Part shown: piece after piece, positions 49,425 to 60,548 of the stretch
Position numbering within the stretch: position 1 is the first letter of the stretch
Layout: each line of letters starts with the position of its first letter
NCBI GenBank assembly: GCA_964020975.1
Contig: OZ026612.1
Coordinates: 136,840,763-136,904,762 of the forward strand
DNA from: Hermodice carunculata
Taxonomy: Eukaryota; Annelida; Polychaeta; Eunicida; Amphinomidae
DNA: 64,000 nucleotides
Reading direction: 5' to 3'
The notes under the pieces: generated by a model
Databases searched by the model: none
What the model saw: the letters and a program-made list of their open reading frames with translations, nothing else
Told to the model about the DNA's origin: nothing
Translations under genes and position numbers: made by a program

Positions 49425-50092
49425 TTGGGGCAAGCTCTGGTGACAGAGACCACTGTGCTGTGCCAGATTCACACAGCCATCAAATAAATACTTTAAAAAT
49501 TTCATAAGTTTAAAAATGACAAAAGGAAGCTGTTTTTTTTCAATAGGAATGTGCTCCTCCATAATATGCATCTATGAAAAAAAAAAAAAAAATGGTGAAG
49601 CTGCGTTGGATCCTTGTTGAGATGTTATGGTAACGTCATCCACTCTTGCACCACTCAGACAGCCTTGCAGATAAATACTTCAAAGTTTCATAAAAAGTTT
49701 ATAAGTACAAAGAGAGAGCTGGCTCAAAAGATGAACCTGATCCATTATAAGATGCATCTCTGATAAAAATTTCGTAAAGCTGTGGTCAATACTTTTTGAG
49801 ATATCTTGGTAATGGCATCAGGGTTGATGCCACTCAGATTGCCTTCAAATAAAATACATTAAAAGTTTTATTAAAAAAATGAAAATAATCAGACGAAGCT
49901 GGTTGTATATAGGAATCTGGTCCATTATAAGGTGCATCTCTGATAAAAATTTGGTAAAGCTATGGTGAGTATTTTTGGAGATATTGCAGTAACGTCGACA
50001 AGATGGACAGACAGACGGACAAATGGACGGATGACGCAGACGATGACAATACCCTCCAGCACTTTATGTGCTGAGGATAAAAACTGAAATTC
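49425..50092 (+). mobile_element. Composite element with three ~190-bp cores
   Basis: A unit with CATCTCTGATAAAAATTT(C/G)G, GGTAATGGCATCA-type text and CACTCAGA(C/T)(A/T)GCCTT recurs three times, roughly 190-200 bp apart. It is followed by a GGACAGACAGACGGACAAAT run and the tail ACCCTCCAGCACTTTATGTG followed by CTGAGGATAAAAA, which has the hairpin AGCAC/GTGCT and an A run. The layout matches the other composite elements, with an unrelated core. Confidence 0.6.
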
Positions 50093-50158
50093 TTTCTTTT
50101 TTTTAATTCCACTTGTTGACAGGTACATGCAAATACAGTTGTAAACATTTCATCCATG

Positions 50159-50325
50159 CCAGTATAGCTTTCATACATATCAGTATACATGTAGCTGTCA
50201 TACATGTACATGCCAGTATAGCCTTCATACATATCAGTATACATGTAGCTGTCATACATGTACATGCCAGTATAGCCTTCATACATATCAGTATACATGT
50301 AGCTGTCATACATGTACATGCCAGT
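50159..50325. repeat. 54-bp minisatellite, 3 copies
   Basis: Near-perfect units with CAGTATAGCCTTCATACATA and CATGTAGCTGTCATACATG. Since 54 is divisible by three, frames stay open on both strands (YMYTDMYEGYTG-like peptide). This is an artefact of the repeat. Confidence 0.93.
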
Positions 50326-50845
50326 ATAAATGTGTCATCTATGCACATGGAGTTGTAATGATTTTCATGCCTGTTGCTATTCTTGCAGTGCATTTGTGTG
50401 TGGCACCATACCATATGGGGATTCATGTAGCTTTTAATGTACCCCACAATATTCCAGCTATCAATAAAGCAATATCTTGATGGAAATAAACTATGAAACT
50501 TTATCAGCAATTTAGGTGTAGCTGTCATTTGGTTTGGAGCCGGAAGCAAATATTTTTGTTGAATAATCTTTACATGTGTCACCTTGTTATATGATGCTTT
50601 TCACATTGACTATAAGGCCAAAGTTACATCATTCAAAGTTACTCAGATTTTTCTCAAGCATGTGCAAAGCAAAGGTCCAAATACAGAAACAAAATAAAAT
50701 TGAAGAAAGTGATTTTTTTTTAAATTTTAATTTTCTCTCAAAATGCAGTTGGTCAGTTGAAAAACAAAAAAACAAAAACAAAAACCAATGACAACAACAA
50801 AAGTAGTGGATCCGTAACTGATCCTGCTTTCAGGTGAATGAGCTT
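50326..50845. other. Unassigned DNA
   Basis: A-rich near 50760-50785. Nothing else was seen. Confidence 0.35.
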
Positions 50846-50966
50846 GAGCATGACTTAAGCTTAGGCCAGGCTTGGCTTGGCACGGCTAAGGCTATGCTTA
50901 GGCTGAGGCTAAGCCAAGGCCTAGACCTAGGCTAGCCCTCAGCCTGGGTTGGGCTGGGCTAGGCTA
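50846..50966. repeat. GGCTWAG-like low-complexity tract
   Basis: Irregular repetition of GGCT/AGCC words (GGCTTGGCTTGGCACGGCTA and so on), unlike the AT-rich surroundings. Confidence 0.7.
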
Positions 50967-50989
50967 CGTTATGGTTGTTGAATGAGTAA

Positions 50990-51305
50990 ATAAAGAATCC
51001 ATCATTAGTAAGCTATAAACTAATATCTAAGTTTGACCTTTAGTTTGATCGCTCAAGGTCAAAATTAACCACACCAAAAGAAGTCCCATCGGTGTTTTAC
51101 CAGTCATGTTCATTAGTAACCATGGATCTATGACACAACATTTCCGAGATATAAGCCAATATGTCAGCATGACCTTAAGTTTAGCCTTTCAAGGTCATTC
51201 AAGATCAAAATTCACAACACCAGAAAAAACAACCCATAGGTCTTTTACTTTTAACACCTAATAGTAACCATGGGTCTAGAATCCACTGTTTCACAGATTA
51301 GGGTT
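50990..51305. repeat. Two ~150-bp GGTCA-type units
   Basis: Two copies share AAGTTT(G)ACCTTTAG, CAAGGTCA, CAAAATT(A/C)AC(A/C)AC and TAGTAACCATGG. This is a short relative of the composite-element cores, without visible head or tail. Confidence 0.5.
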
Positions 51306-52202
51306 GGATGATATATTGAAATACTGAAATACAACGATACTAACCCTGTACCAAACCGTATGGTGATACGATGCTTGTTTATCCAATTTTCATGATATTA
51401 TACACTTCAATTTTATCATAACTTAAAAATTTTAGTCATCCCTGTATGGAGATGAACAGCCAATAAGACACACTTCACAGCTTACATCATCAATTCATTG
51501 CTGGTGCATGTAGACACAGCAGAATGATTTATCAAAACGCCAGCACAGAGGCTGTGATACGGACTGTTGTATGTAAACTCAAAGAGTGTGATCACTTCAT
51601 ACACTCTCATGATATATGGTGATACCTATTGTGTAACTAACTTGGGGAAAGTTGGACTTATTCCAACACTCCCTTGCTCTGATATTCCAATTCTACCCTT
51701 TAACCGTTTAATGTACATTCCCCCATATACTCTAGCTGTACACCAAAGTAATCAATGTGTTACTTTGTGATGTTAACTCACCTACCACCTGGGTATTTTA
51801 CCCCACTTGGATAATATGGCTAAGCATCTCACTGTTTAAAGAATGTAACAAAATTTTTCTGACAAGTAATATTTATTGGAGAGGGAGAAAAACAAACATA
51901 TGATTTCCAATCAAAAACAAACTTGAATTACAAATTTATTTTAAAATGTTAATTTAGGCATACGACTATGGGGGATACCAGAAGTTGCAAAAAATTGGAA
52001 TGCCTTTATGGAAAGCAGTTCTCATTAAAGTTTCATCTTACCCCTTGTTCCAACTCTCCTCGGTCCCTCCTACACCATCTAGTGAAAAAGCTTGTTTAAG
52101 CCTTCTACAAGGAACATTACTGTCACCTTTCAGCAAAAATCTGAATGACAGTTTTGGAGAAGTAGCCGAAAAAGGCAAAAACATAAAAAAAATTCATAAA
52201 CT
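51306..52202. other. Unassigned DNA
   Basis: From about 51985 text of the 515-bp core type begins (ACCATCTAGTGAAAAAGC, GACAGTTTTGGAGAAGTAG), so an older element was probably interrupted by the one at 52203. Confidence 0.35.
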
Positions 52203-53446
52203 GGAGGGCTGCTTGTACAGCCCATGCTCAGTTGATCTAAGCTTGCTCACAAAATCAAAGCTCCAACTGAACAGACCTTTGTTGAGCTTAAGCTGAGTGC
52301 ATATGGCATTCAGAAATACTTCTAAGATTTACCTGAAGAAAACTTCATTAAAATGTGAATTAGCATTAGAATGCCCATTGATTTACACTGTACTCAATGG
52401 GAAAGGTGCATGTACCGATAAGTAACCGAGTTGAAAAAATTGTTAAAAATCAGAAATCCACAGCAGTGTTGCCTAGTTATCAACTTTGTTTGATCCTTTC
52501 ACAAAGGACATATCCATCAAGTTTCAACTTAATCTGAGTGACTGCAGTATTGGAGAAGTTAAAAATAGCAAAAGCACATAAAAATCATTAAAAAAAATTT
52601 AGGAAAAATTGCAGTGCCACCTGGTGAACAAATTAAGCACTAGGAGTTCCCAGGAGTGTTCCTGTGTGATATAAAACCAATTGGGTGAGCAGTTTTGGAG
52701 AATATCTTTTTTAATATTTGCCCCCCCCCCCCAAAACAAAAATTTCATTAAAAAAAAAAAAAATCACTGAAGCAACCACTTGAGGAAACTTGGTAGAGAT
52801 CCACCCAAGGTCTACTGCCACCAAGTTTGAAGTGAATCTAGCTGACGGTTTGAGGGAAGAAATTGAAAATGTGAATTAGCATTACAATACTCATTGAATG
52901 ACATAGTAATCAATAGGGATGGTGCATTTACCAGTAAGTACCCAAATTGAAAAATCCTTAAAAATCAGGAATCCACAGCAGTGTCACCTGGTGAACACCT
53001 TTGTTTGACCCTTCCACAAGGAATATATCCACCAAATTTTCAGCTTAATCGAAGTGACAGTTCTGGAGAAGTGGAAAATTGCAAAAGCACATAAAAAATC
53101 ATAAACAAATTGCAGCACTACCTGGTTAACAAAACTAAGAAGTAAGAGTCCCTAGGAGTGTTCCTGTGTGATATCACAGCAATTGGATGAGCAGTTTTGG
53201 AGAGGAAGATTTTTTAAGATTTGTCAAAAAAAAAAAAAAAAAAAATCGAAAAATCACTGGAGCATGACCATTTCAACAACCTGGTTGAGACCCAACCAAG
53301 CCACATCCCCACTAAGTTTGAAGTGAATCTGGCCGATGGTTTTGGAGAAGTTGAAAATGTGAACTGTGGACGGACAATGGACGACGAACAGATGACAGAA
53401 CATTCTTATAGCTCAGCCTGACTGGCAATTCAGCTGAGCTAAAAAT
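52203..53446 (+). mobile_element. Composite element, 515-bp cores
   Basis: The head is GGAGGGCTGCTTGTACAGCC followed by CATGCTCAGTTGATC. Cores starting GTGAATTAGCATTA lie at 52355 and 52871, 516 bp apart. The tail is GGACGGACAATGGACGACG, then AGCTCAGCCTGACTGGCAA and TTCAGCTGAGCTAAAAA, a near-perfect hairpin plus A run. A-runs at 52748 and 53226 lie inside. This is the closest relative of 60549-62712. Confidence 0.7.
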
Positions 53447-53806
53447 CCAAAAATCACTGGAGAATGACCATTTGAACAAACTTTGTAGAGACCTGCCCAA
53501 GGTACCTTCACACCAAGTTTGAGGTGAATCTGACCAGTGGTTTCAGACGGTTGGCTGAAGGTTTCAGAGAAGTCCAAAATGTGAACATGCATCAGATGCC
53601 TATTGATTTACACAGTGAACATCAGGAATGTATGTAGTTACCAATAAGTATCTAAAATGAAAAAGTCATTAAAAATCAGTAACACCACCTAGTGAACAAA
53701 CTTGTTCATCCCTTCCATAAGGAACTTTCCTGTACCCAATCAGCAAAATATGAAAGGCTGTTTAGGAGAATTATCAAATAGCAAAAACATACTAAAATCC
53801 ATAAAA
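53447..53806 (+). mobile_element. Core fragment of the same composite family
   Basis: It directly follows the preceding AAAAA tail and continues with core text (AATCACTGGAGAATGACC, CACCAAGTTTGAGGTGAATC, ACCACCTAGTGAAC). It has no head of its own, so it is probably part of an older copy interrupted by the element at 52203. Confidence 0.5.
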
Positions 53807-54172
53807 CAAGAGGCCCATGGGCCTGGTGCTCTGCTGACATATATAGGGATAAATAATAGTATGATGGGTAAATAAGGAGAGATGTTTTAATCATGATTTA
53901 TAAAGCACATTTTTTGAAGCAGATTTTTTGAAGATTTGGCCAAAAAATGAACAAAAAAATCAGAACAAATCTAAAAATCACTGAACCATGACCACTTGGA
54001 CAAACTTGGTAGAAACCTACCCAAGGTACATTCCTACCAAGTTTGATGTGAATCTGGCCAGTAGTTTTGGAGAAGTGGACATCGTGAATTGTGGAATCTG
54101 ACAGACAGACGATGGATGCCTAACCACCACATAACCTCAGCTGATTGATTATAGTCAACTGAGCTAAAAAGT
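53807..54172 (+). mobile_element. Short composite element, AGGCCCATGGGCCT head
   Basis: The head is ACAAGAGGCCCATGGGCCTG followed by GTGCTCTGCTGAC, containing a perfect 14-base palindrome. It is followed by one partial core and the tail GACAGACAGACGATGG...CAGCTGATTGATTATAGTC, AACTGAGCTAAAAA. The head belongs to one subfamily and the core and tail to another, so it looks chimeric. Confidence 0.6.
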
Positions 54173-55818
54173 CAAGCATTTTTTATATGTATATACGTGT
54201 CAAAATTTTAGCTGAAGATCAATTATAATTAAAGGTCAATGATTAAATTTGCTAAAAACTTTCATAAATTGTTCCTCAGACAACAAATGTCACTATCTTT
54301 AAATTCTGTTCACACATTGACCATGCATGTTGCCAGAAAGGAAGACAGACAAAGGCAAAGAAAGATTGATTTAGGCTTTTTTCAATGCAGTTAAAGTTAT
54401 CATTATAAATTTGGAAATTACTTGATATATACTCCCATGTAATTTCGATGTCAAACTTTGAAGCCCAAGAAAAAGCAGAGTGAGATCTTTATTGTGGTAA
54501 CAAATCTTCCCAAACAAACTGTGATTCAATTTGCAAAAAACATTCATAAATTCTCCTCAGACAAAAATTGCCACAATTTTAAAATTCCATACAACTAGAT
54601 ATTGAACCTGTACAGTGAAAAAAAGATTGATTTTATATTCATTCATTCAATATTTTTTTAATTAAAAAATATAACAATTCAGTCACAGTTATCATCATAA
54701 ATGTTGTGAGAAATTACTAAATCATGTTCTATATATGGTGAATGCCTGTCTAACAAGGCATCAGACTTACACATAAGAAATGACTTAGGAGGCTTTAGTC
54801 CAGCTTTCTTTCAACATTGGCTGGAATCATATTCATATAAATCAACCACATCTCAATTAGACTAAGCCATTCTTGTACCAAGCATGCAGGCTTTCTCCAC
54901 AATATTATGTGTTATATGCTAATTATATAGACAGCAATAACACCTACTGGTCTGGATCAAGACATCACCCTGAACAATCAGATGCAAATATGTGGAGACT
55001 CATTGCTGTTCAAGATAATTGAATCTTGTACTGCCCACAGGAACACTACTGGATAAAACCCAATAACCAAATATTATGCTTCACTATCTGGGGGTCCACA
55101 TTTTGCTAACATTAGTGTTCAATTTGACCGGTAAAAAGAATGCAATGCCAAAGCTATGGCTTAATTATATTGAGCAGAAAAAAGTCCCCTAGAGCATTTT
55201 TGTGTGCTTGTGTGGTCTTTAATCATGTAAACGATTGACCTAGTGCACACACTGAATGTGAAATTTTCCCACCTTTGACAGCACCCAACTGTTAGTCCAT
55301 ATACACATTACTTCTGCCATGGTGTCTGCCCTGCCAAAATTGGTTTTTCTCAATGCCTGGGTGTGCTTGCTGTGGATTGACAGTGCCAATGACAGAGGAC
55401 CATGCTGCTGATGGCAAGATCATATTGACTTACTGTCAATATCCTGCAAGGCTCCCTTAAACGCTTTGTCCAGACCACCAACTTACATACTGTAGCATAA
55501 CCCAGCCATCTTAGCAGATCCTTGGCCTGCCATGTACACTGGTAACTCCCTGTATCTCTCACTGCATTATGATACAGCCCTGCATGTCATGCAGGCTTTC
55601 ACTGCAGTTGCTACAAGTTCAGTTCTGACAGATACCCACGAAAGCTGCTTTAAGAGTGATACAAGCAGTCTCAGCAGAGCTAGTCTGCAAGTTCTCTGTA
55701 CAGCCAGTCAGACCCATCCTTGTAATTTTCATCCTTAAACTTATGACCAATAAGAAGCACTGTCTCATGAAAGGTTTGGCAGCTACCTAGTTGCATAACC
55801 TTCAAAATAGTGGCGGAT
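54173..55818. other. Unassigned DNA
   Basis: Two related AT-rich stretches around 54205-54330 and 54480-54620 share CATAAATT(G)TTCCTCAGACAA-type text, suggesting a diverged duplication of about 270 bp. No gene is supported. Confidence 0.35.
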
Positions 55819-56868
55819 GGGTCCCTTACCACACTCGAAAGCTTTCATATAGCCCTCAGAATGCCTTCAAAACACAAGCTTCTGAAAGGTATTGGAAAGC
55901 TACCCACCTGAAGGCTTGCATACATTTGATATGTTCTTCAAAAGCTATCATTAGCTTTCAAAAGTTACCTTAGCTTTAGGAAAGCTTTCACTTAGCTTGT
56001 AATAGAGATGAATTATTTAAATGAGCTACACCTTCACTTTCTGGAAGCACTCGACAGCTAGTGGCTTAGCTCTCAAAAGCAAGTGATATTAGCATCGAAA
56101 GCTAATGGCTTAGCTTTCAAAAGCTATGGCTATGTTTCAAGAAAATAGGTCAACTGGTACAAGTATGAACTGTGAAAATCACGCAATTGCTAAACTACAT
56201 GGATTTGCCGCAACTGACAGTAAGTACACAAATAAACTGCTTGAAGCTGTTTTCAAAAAAGTTGTTTAGTCTTTAAGTAATGAATATTGGCACAGATATG
56301 ATAAATGTATAGTTACTCATACATGTATGTTTGTGCACTTTGAGCACAGCAAAATGTTTAAAACACACAAGTGTTCGGTATTTAGGTGCCAACATATTGT
56401 GCCTCTATGGTCCATGATACTTTAGGTACCACCTGTATCAATGACAGACGATCGTCAGGAAATATTTTCCTTGAAACTAGGGATACATTGAAAGGGAATA
56501 TGTACCTCTTTCAGTTGTTCAAATTCAGTTAAACTGAAAGGGAAATAACAGGAAGTTTATTTGATTGGAGCATGTGACCATCTAAGCTTTCAGATTAAGC
56601 ATTTGAAAGCTAAAGAAAGTTTGGTTTCAAAGCTGAGCAGAAAATGTTGGTCTAGGCTTTCAAACTTGACAATTCTGATAGCTTTCGAAAGATCATCACC
56701 TTTCAAAAGCAAAGGGGAAACTTTTGATAGCTTTCACCACTGTTTGGTTACTAGCAATCATTTCTTTGAATGCTTGCCATTGCTTACTTGAGAGAACTTT
56801 AACTTTAGGAAAGCTTTCAAAATTCTTAAGTAAAGCTACCCTAGCTTTCTGGTTTGGTAAGGGGTTCC
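55819..56868. mobile_element. 1050-bp element with AGCTTTC-dense arms
   Basis: The ends GGGTCCCTTACCACACTCG and, inverted, GGAACCCCTTACCAAACCAG form imperfect terminal repeats that both run into GAAAGCT. AGCTTTC or GAAAGCT occurs many times (I count about 18) in both orientations, crowded at 55835-56120 and 56575-56850, often as AGCTTTCAAAAGCTA. The middle 56130-56570 is ordinary and lacks the motif. No target duplication is evident and no transposase is encoded. Confidence 0.55.
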
Positions 56869-57823
56869 AGTTATAGGCCAGATTTGACCAGGCATATAAC
56901 CCACCATAACTATATGTACAGCCTCACAGTCCAGCAGTGGGTGCAAGCTGCTGACAATGTATGTGATATGCATTTTTGGATGTGTTGCTGTTCACAAGGA
57001 TTGTAAAGTGAAAACCAAATTAAACAGTACCCATCACGAATGTTGACTACAACTGTTTGTATATGGAAAACCACTGGTAAGACACAACGGAGACATTACA
57101 GGCATCAAGGATCAACTCGTGTACATGTAGTTATATATGTCTGAGTTTACAAGCTACCACCTGTGTGGCAACAGTTTAAACACTAGGCATCTATAATCTC
57201 TTTAATTTAAGCTGAGAGTTATGACTAGAAGCTGTAGAAGTTTGTTCCTCTTTATAATTAGAACTTGGAGCATTTGGGCCTAAAAACATCCAACATGTTG
57301 TCTTACTGTTCAACACGAGACTGAATCCTGTCTAAACAGCATAGAATTATGGATTGAAAGACTTAAGAAATTGAGATTCCTATGTGAAACTAAAACAGGG
57401 ACAATGAAACTGAAATAGGTATATGGCTGCAGCCAGATCAGGAAATTTTTCCATATCATCATAAATCTCATGACAAAATAAATTACAAGTATTAATGGAT
57501 CTAACTTCAAACTATTACACCATGGTTTTCATGATATACCCCATAAATAGAGCGTAAATATGGACAATCACTGTACATCTGCATGATTTCTACCTATTAC
57601 AATCACAGTGAGCGAGCTACTTGTGCTACATGCAGCCATAGCCTCAACACTATCACGGCTATATACTTACAGGCAAACCACTGAACCTTCTCTTGTATCA
57701 AAACTGCATTATTGACACACAGTTTTGAAGCAGGTAGAAGTGCATACACAGTGGGTGTATTGTAATACAGGTATGCTTGCATACATGTATACAGTGGAGT
57801 TGTCTGCATGTGTATTGTAGTAA
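56869..57823. other. Unassigned DNA
   Basis: No supported feature. Confidence 0.35.
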
Positions 57824-58062
57824 TTAACCCTTAAAGTGCTAATCACTGCTATAGTCGTTTTCTCATTACTGTTAAACATAGAATGGTTAAAAGATTCAAA
57901 TTCCTCATGAAGATACCTTTTATTCAAATACCAGCAAGCCTAGTCTAAAGCAAAAAGGAGTCTTAGTCAACAGCTTTCCTGGGGACACTTTGCGCGCAAT
58001 GCGCGCAAAGTGTCCCCAGGAAAGCTGTTGACTCAGTCTTAAATCAGCGCTTTCAGGGTATA
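57824..58062 (+). mobile_element. 231-bp TTAA MITE with perfect 32-bp hairpin
   Basis: TTAA at 57824-57827 is followed by CCCTTAAAGTGCTAAT. The right end at 58058 is its inverse with three changes (CCCTGAAAGCGCTGAT), and the right TTAA has become TATA. The palindrome arms 57966-57997 and 58001-58032 are identical over 32 bp with a 3-base spacer. The outer 14 bases, GTCAACAGCTTTCC, are those of the 41778 element, but the inner part (TGGGGACACTTTGCGCGC) is unrelated. The terminal repeats and TTAA fit a piggyBac-type MITE. Confidence 0.8.
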
Positions 58063-58779
58063 TATCAGGTTACGCATGAGTCTTACAAATGACTTAATAA
58101 AAGTCTGAAAATACGCTAAAAGTAATATAAACTATATATTTCCAGAAAGCTAACAAATCTGGAAATAAGTTGATAGCATTTTCATTTGTACCAGTTCTTC
58201 TGTGTTGACACAACAATCAGGTAAAGTGATCATAAAAAATCACACAATTGTTAAATCTACTTTTTTATTTTGAGCTTGAACATGTGCATTTCTGTTGCAA
58301 AAGCTAGCAGACATGATTTTCTACACAAATGTGTCTCACTTTTTTCATTGTTTGCGCCATTGTGGAGATACTCACGTTTAAAGTTGAAAAGATGACATTC
58401 CATTCTTACATCAAAGGTTTCGACTTTTGGCTCGCTGTAGAGAGAAAACCACTCAACATAGAAAAAATCTGAGACACGTTTTTAAAGATTATATTCTTGT
58501 GAACAGTTTGCCACAAACCCCAGGTCTCTATGAGCAAAACTGACGAAGTTGATTTCACAAGAAGTTGAGAAACAAAGGCCAGGAATGATGCCAAGAAAAA
58601 CGCTTTCAAAGCAAATGCCGACTTCAATAGGACTTACGCTATTCTTTGGGCCTTTGATCGCAATGACACCTTGGTATTCCGTTACGCACTCCTACCTGTT
58701 GAGTAAATGGACAAGTTTGGAGCATCGAACTTCAAAGAATGCTTTATTTTAGAGGTTTTACATCCAAAAATGTTATAAT
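58063..58779. other. Unassigned DNA
   Basis: TATATATCAGGTTAC right after the MITE recurs inverted at 59848-59862. Short frames only. Confidence 0.35.
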
Positions 58780-59036
58780 CGTGCTCATCTGTCACTTTGG
58801 ATTCCATGTTGGGGTTTCTCAAGTTTACCCTGATTGGCCGACAAATGACTGACAGGTGGCTACGGGGCAACCGGGTTCTACGATGTTTGCCGTCTTGCGT
58901 GGGGCCCAATACAGGTGTCAGTAAAGCGGAACTTCAGTCTCAGTTCAGAAAGTTTCTATCAAGTTCAGAGGATCGTTGCTTACATTTGTGTGATTAGAAA
59001 GTGCTATTGCAAAGATGCCGAGAAAGAAAAAAACCT
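58780..59036 (+). promoter_or_regulatory. CpG-rich promoter-like tract with inverted CCAAT box
   Basis: CpG density rises sharply from about 58830, where TGATTGGCCG gives an inverted CCAAT box. It stays high through the Mutator-like fragment to about 59640. An ATG at 59015 opens MPRKKKTYARTDAHVSCK, then a stop. This may be the promoter and start of the fragment downstream; the transcription start is not determinable. Confidence 0.35.
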
Positions 59037-59577
59037 ATGCGCGGACCGATGCCCACGTCAGTTGCAAGTGAACTCAAAGCGTCTGATCTAGGATCATACT
59101 ACAATCAGTTCCCTCCAGTGGAGACGACCCTGCAACCCGACATGAGCCTCACGGAGACCCCGGGCGAGTCTGGCATTGCTGGGTCAGGGTTGAACAAAGT
59201 GGGGGCCAAGGTCACGGATACTGATTCGGTGAACACTACAACATCCACAAGGCAACCTGGTCTGGACAAACGATTTTGCAGTGCTAGTGCCCAGAAACTC
59301 GGAGACTTTGTGGTCCACGAGGCTAGATCTACAGTTAGATTGTTATGAACAAAGAGATGTGAATGAACAGCCAGAGGGATACCGATTATGGGACTGTTCT
59401 CAGTTACAGGCTTGTGTTGATGCCGTTGCTGTGTGTGCAACTTGTAAAGTTGGAACTCTGAAACTGAGCGAAAGAACAAGTATTGGCGCAACAAGAGGAC
59501 GGAAGTCTGAGTTTACATGGATATGTTCAAACGAGAGTTGTACACAAAGCGATAATGGGGTTTGCCTGCCCAGCTGA
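59037..59577 (+). pseudogene. Mutator-like N-terminal zinc-binding fragment
   Basis: The frame at 59281-59577 encodes GYRLWDCSQLQACVDAV, then AVCATCKVGTLKLSER and FTWICSNESC. This pattern (G-R-x-x-D...L, C-x2-C, G-x-L-x-L, then C-x4-C) is what I know from the zinc-binding region in front of Mutator-like transposase domains in invertebrates. A second frame upstream, open to 59348, reads SELKASDLGSYYNQFPPVE and SASAQKLGDFV and is also protein-like. The two are offset by one base, and the short MPRKKK start at 59015 is in the third frame, so the gene is broken or spliced. It stops at 59577 with no DDE domain following. Host domesticated gene or plain DNA transposon cannot be told apart here. Confidence 0.45.
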
Positions 59578-60276
59578 TCGTAGTCTGCTTGTGTGGAGTG
59601 TGCGCAGAAGCGCTCACACCTGCTGTATGTAAATGAGGCTCCTGTTGGATTCCTGCAGGGCGGAGCTTAGAAGCTTAACTAGTCCCCAGCCGAAGCCACA
59701 CCAAACAGTGAGAACCAGGCCCAATACTTTTGCCAAAATTCACAATTTTCCTTTGCACAACCTGAAATCAGATTCCGGCATACAAAACTTAAAGGAAAAG
59801 TGCATAACATGTGTGAAAATAGCAAAAACGATGGTTTAACCCATTGTAACCTGATATATATCCTTAAGGGTTAAATGCTCTACCTAACATGTCCAGATTG
59901 ATCCGAAGCTTGTTCTGCTCTTTAAACATGAGAGAATCCATGCACATGCAATAATCTCAAGCCAACAAATCAACGTCAACATGTGTCTATATACAGATAC
60001 TGGGCTGATACTTTGTTTGTAAGTAATTTATTCAGGCCTACAACCCCAACAGGCTGTACCGGGACACCATATATATAGGTGTACAACCAACATATCTACT
60101 GTCCTATGTTTCTAAATAAGGTACATATACTCTGTACAAACATATTACTGATAAACAATGTAACTTTTACTTGTATACAAATTTGTTGCCACTGTAACAG
60201 AACCCTTTCCTTCTCATATAGTAACTGCATATAATTATAATTAAATGATATGAAAGATAACGAGACCGGAATATAC
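59578..60276. other. Unassigned; 39-bp TTAA-bounded stretch at 59836
   Basis: TTAACCCATTGTAACC at 59836 and CCTTAAGGGTTAA ending at 59874 form a tiny inverted arrangement with TTAA at both ends. It is probably the fused ends of a deleted TTAA element. The rest is unremarkable. Confidence 0.35.
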
Positions 60277-60445
60277 CAGAATGAATTACTTATTATACTG
60301 CACTATACATATATATATACATATATATATACATATATATACACATACATATATACACATACATATATACACATACATATATATACATACGTATATATAT
60401 ATGTATATATATATGTATATATATATGTATATATATATGTATATG

Positions 60446-60524
<79 letters not shown>

Positions 60525-60548
60525 CAGTATAATAAGTAATTCATTCTG
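60277..60548. repeat. 272-bp palindrome with TA/TACA microsatellite core
   Basis: The outer arms, CAGAATGAATTACTTATTAT at 60277 and its exact inverse ending at 60548, pair perfectly over about 32 bases up to CACTATA. The inside is compound (TATACA)n, (TATG)n and about 70 bases of TA, itself nearly self-complementary. Reading frames inside are artefacts. Confidence 0.9.

Noticed and set aside
49960-50582. Long minus-strand frames with a repeating MYMYDSYMYTDMYEG peptide
   Set aside because: A 54-bp tandem repeat is divisible by three and stays open in several frames on both strands. This is repeat geometry, not selection.
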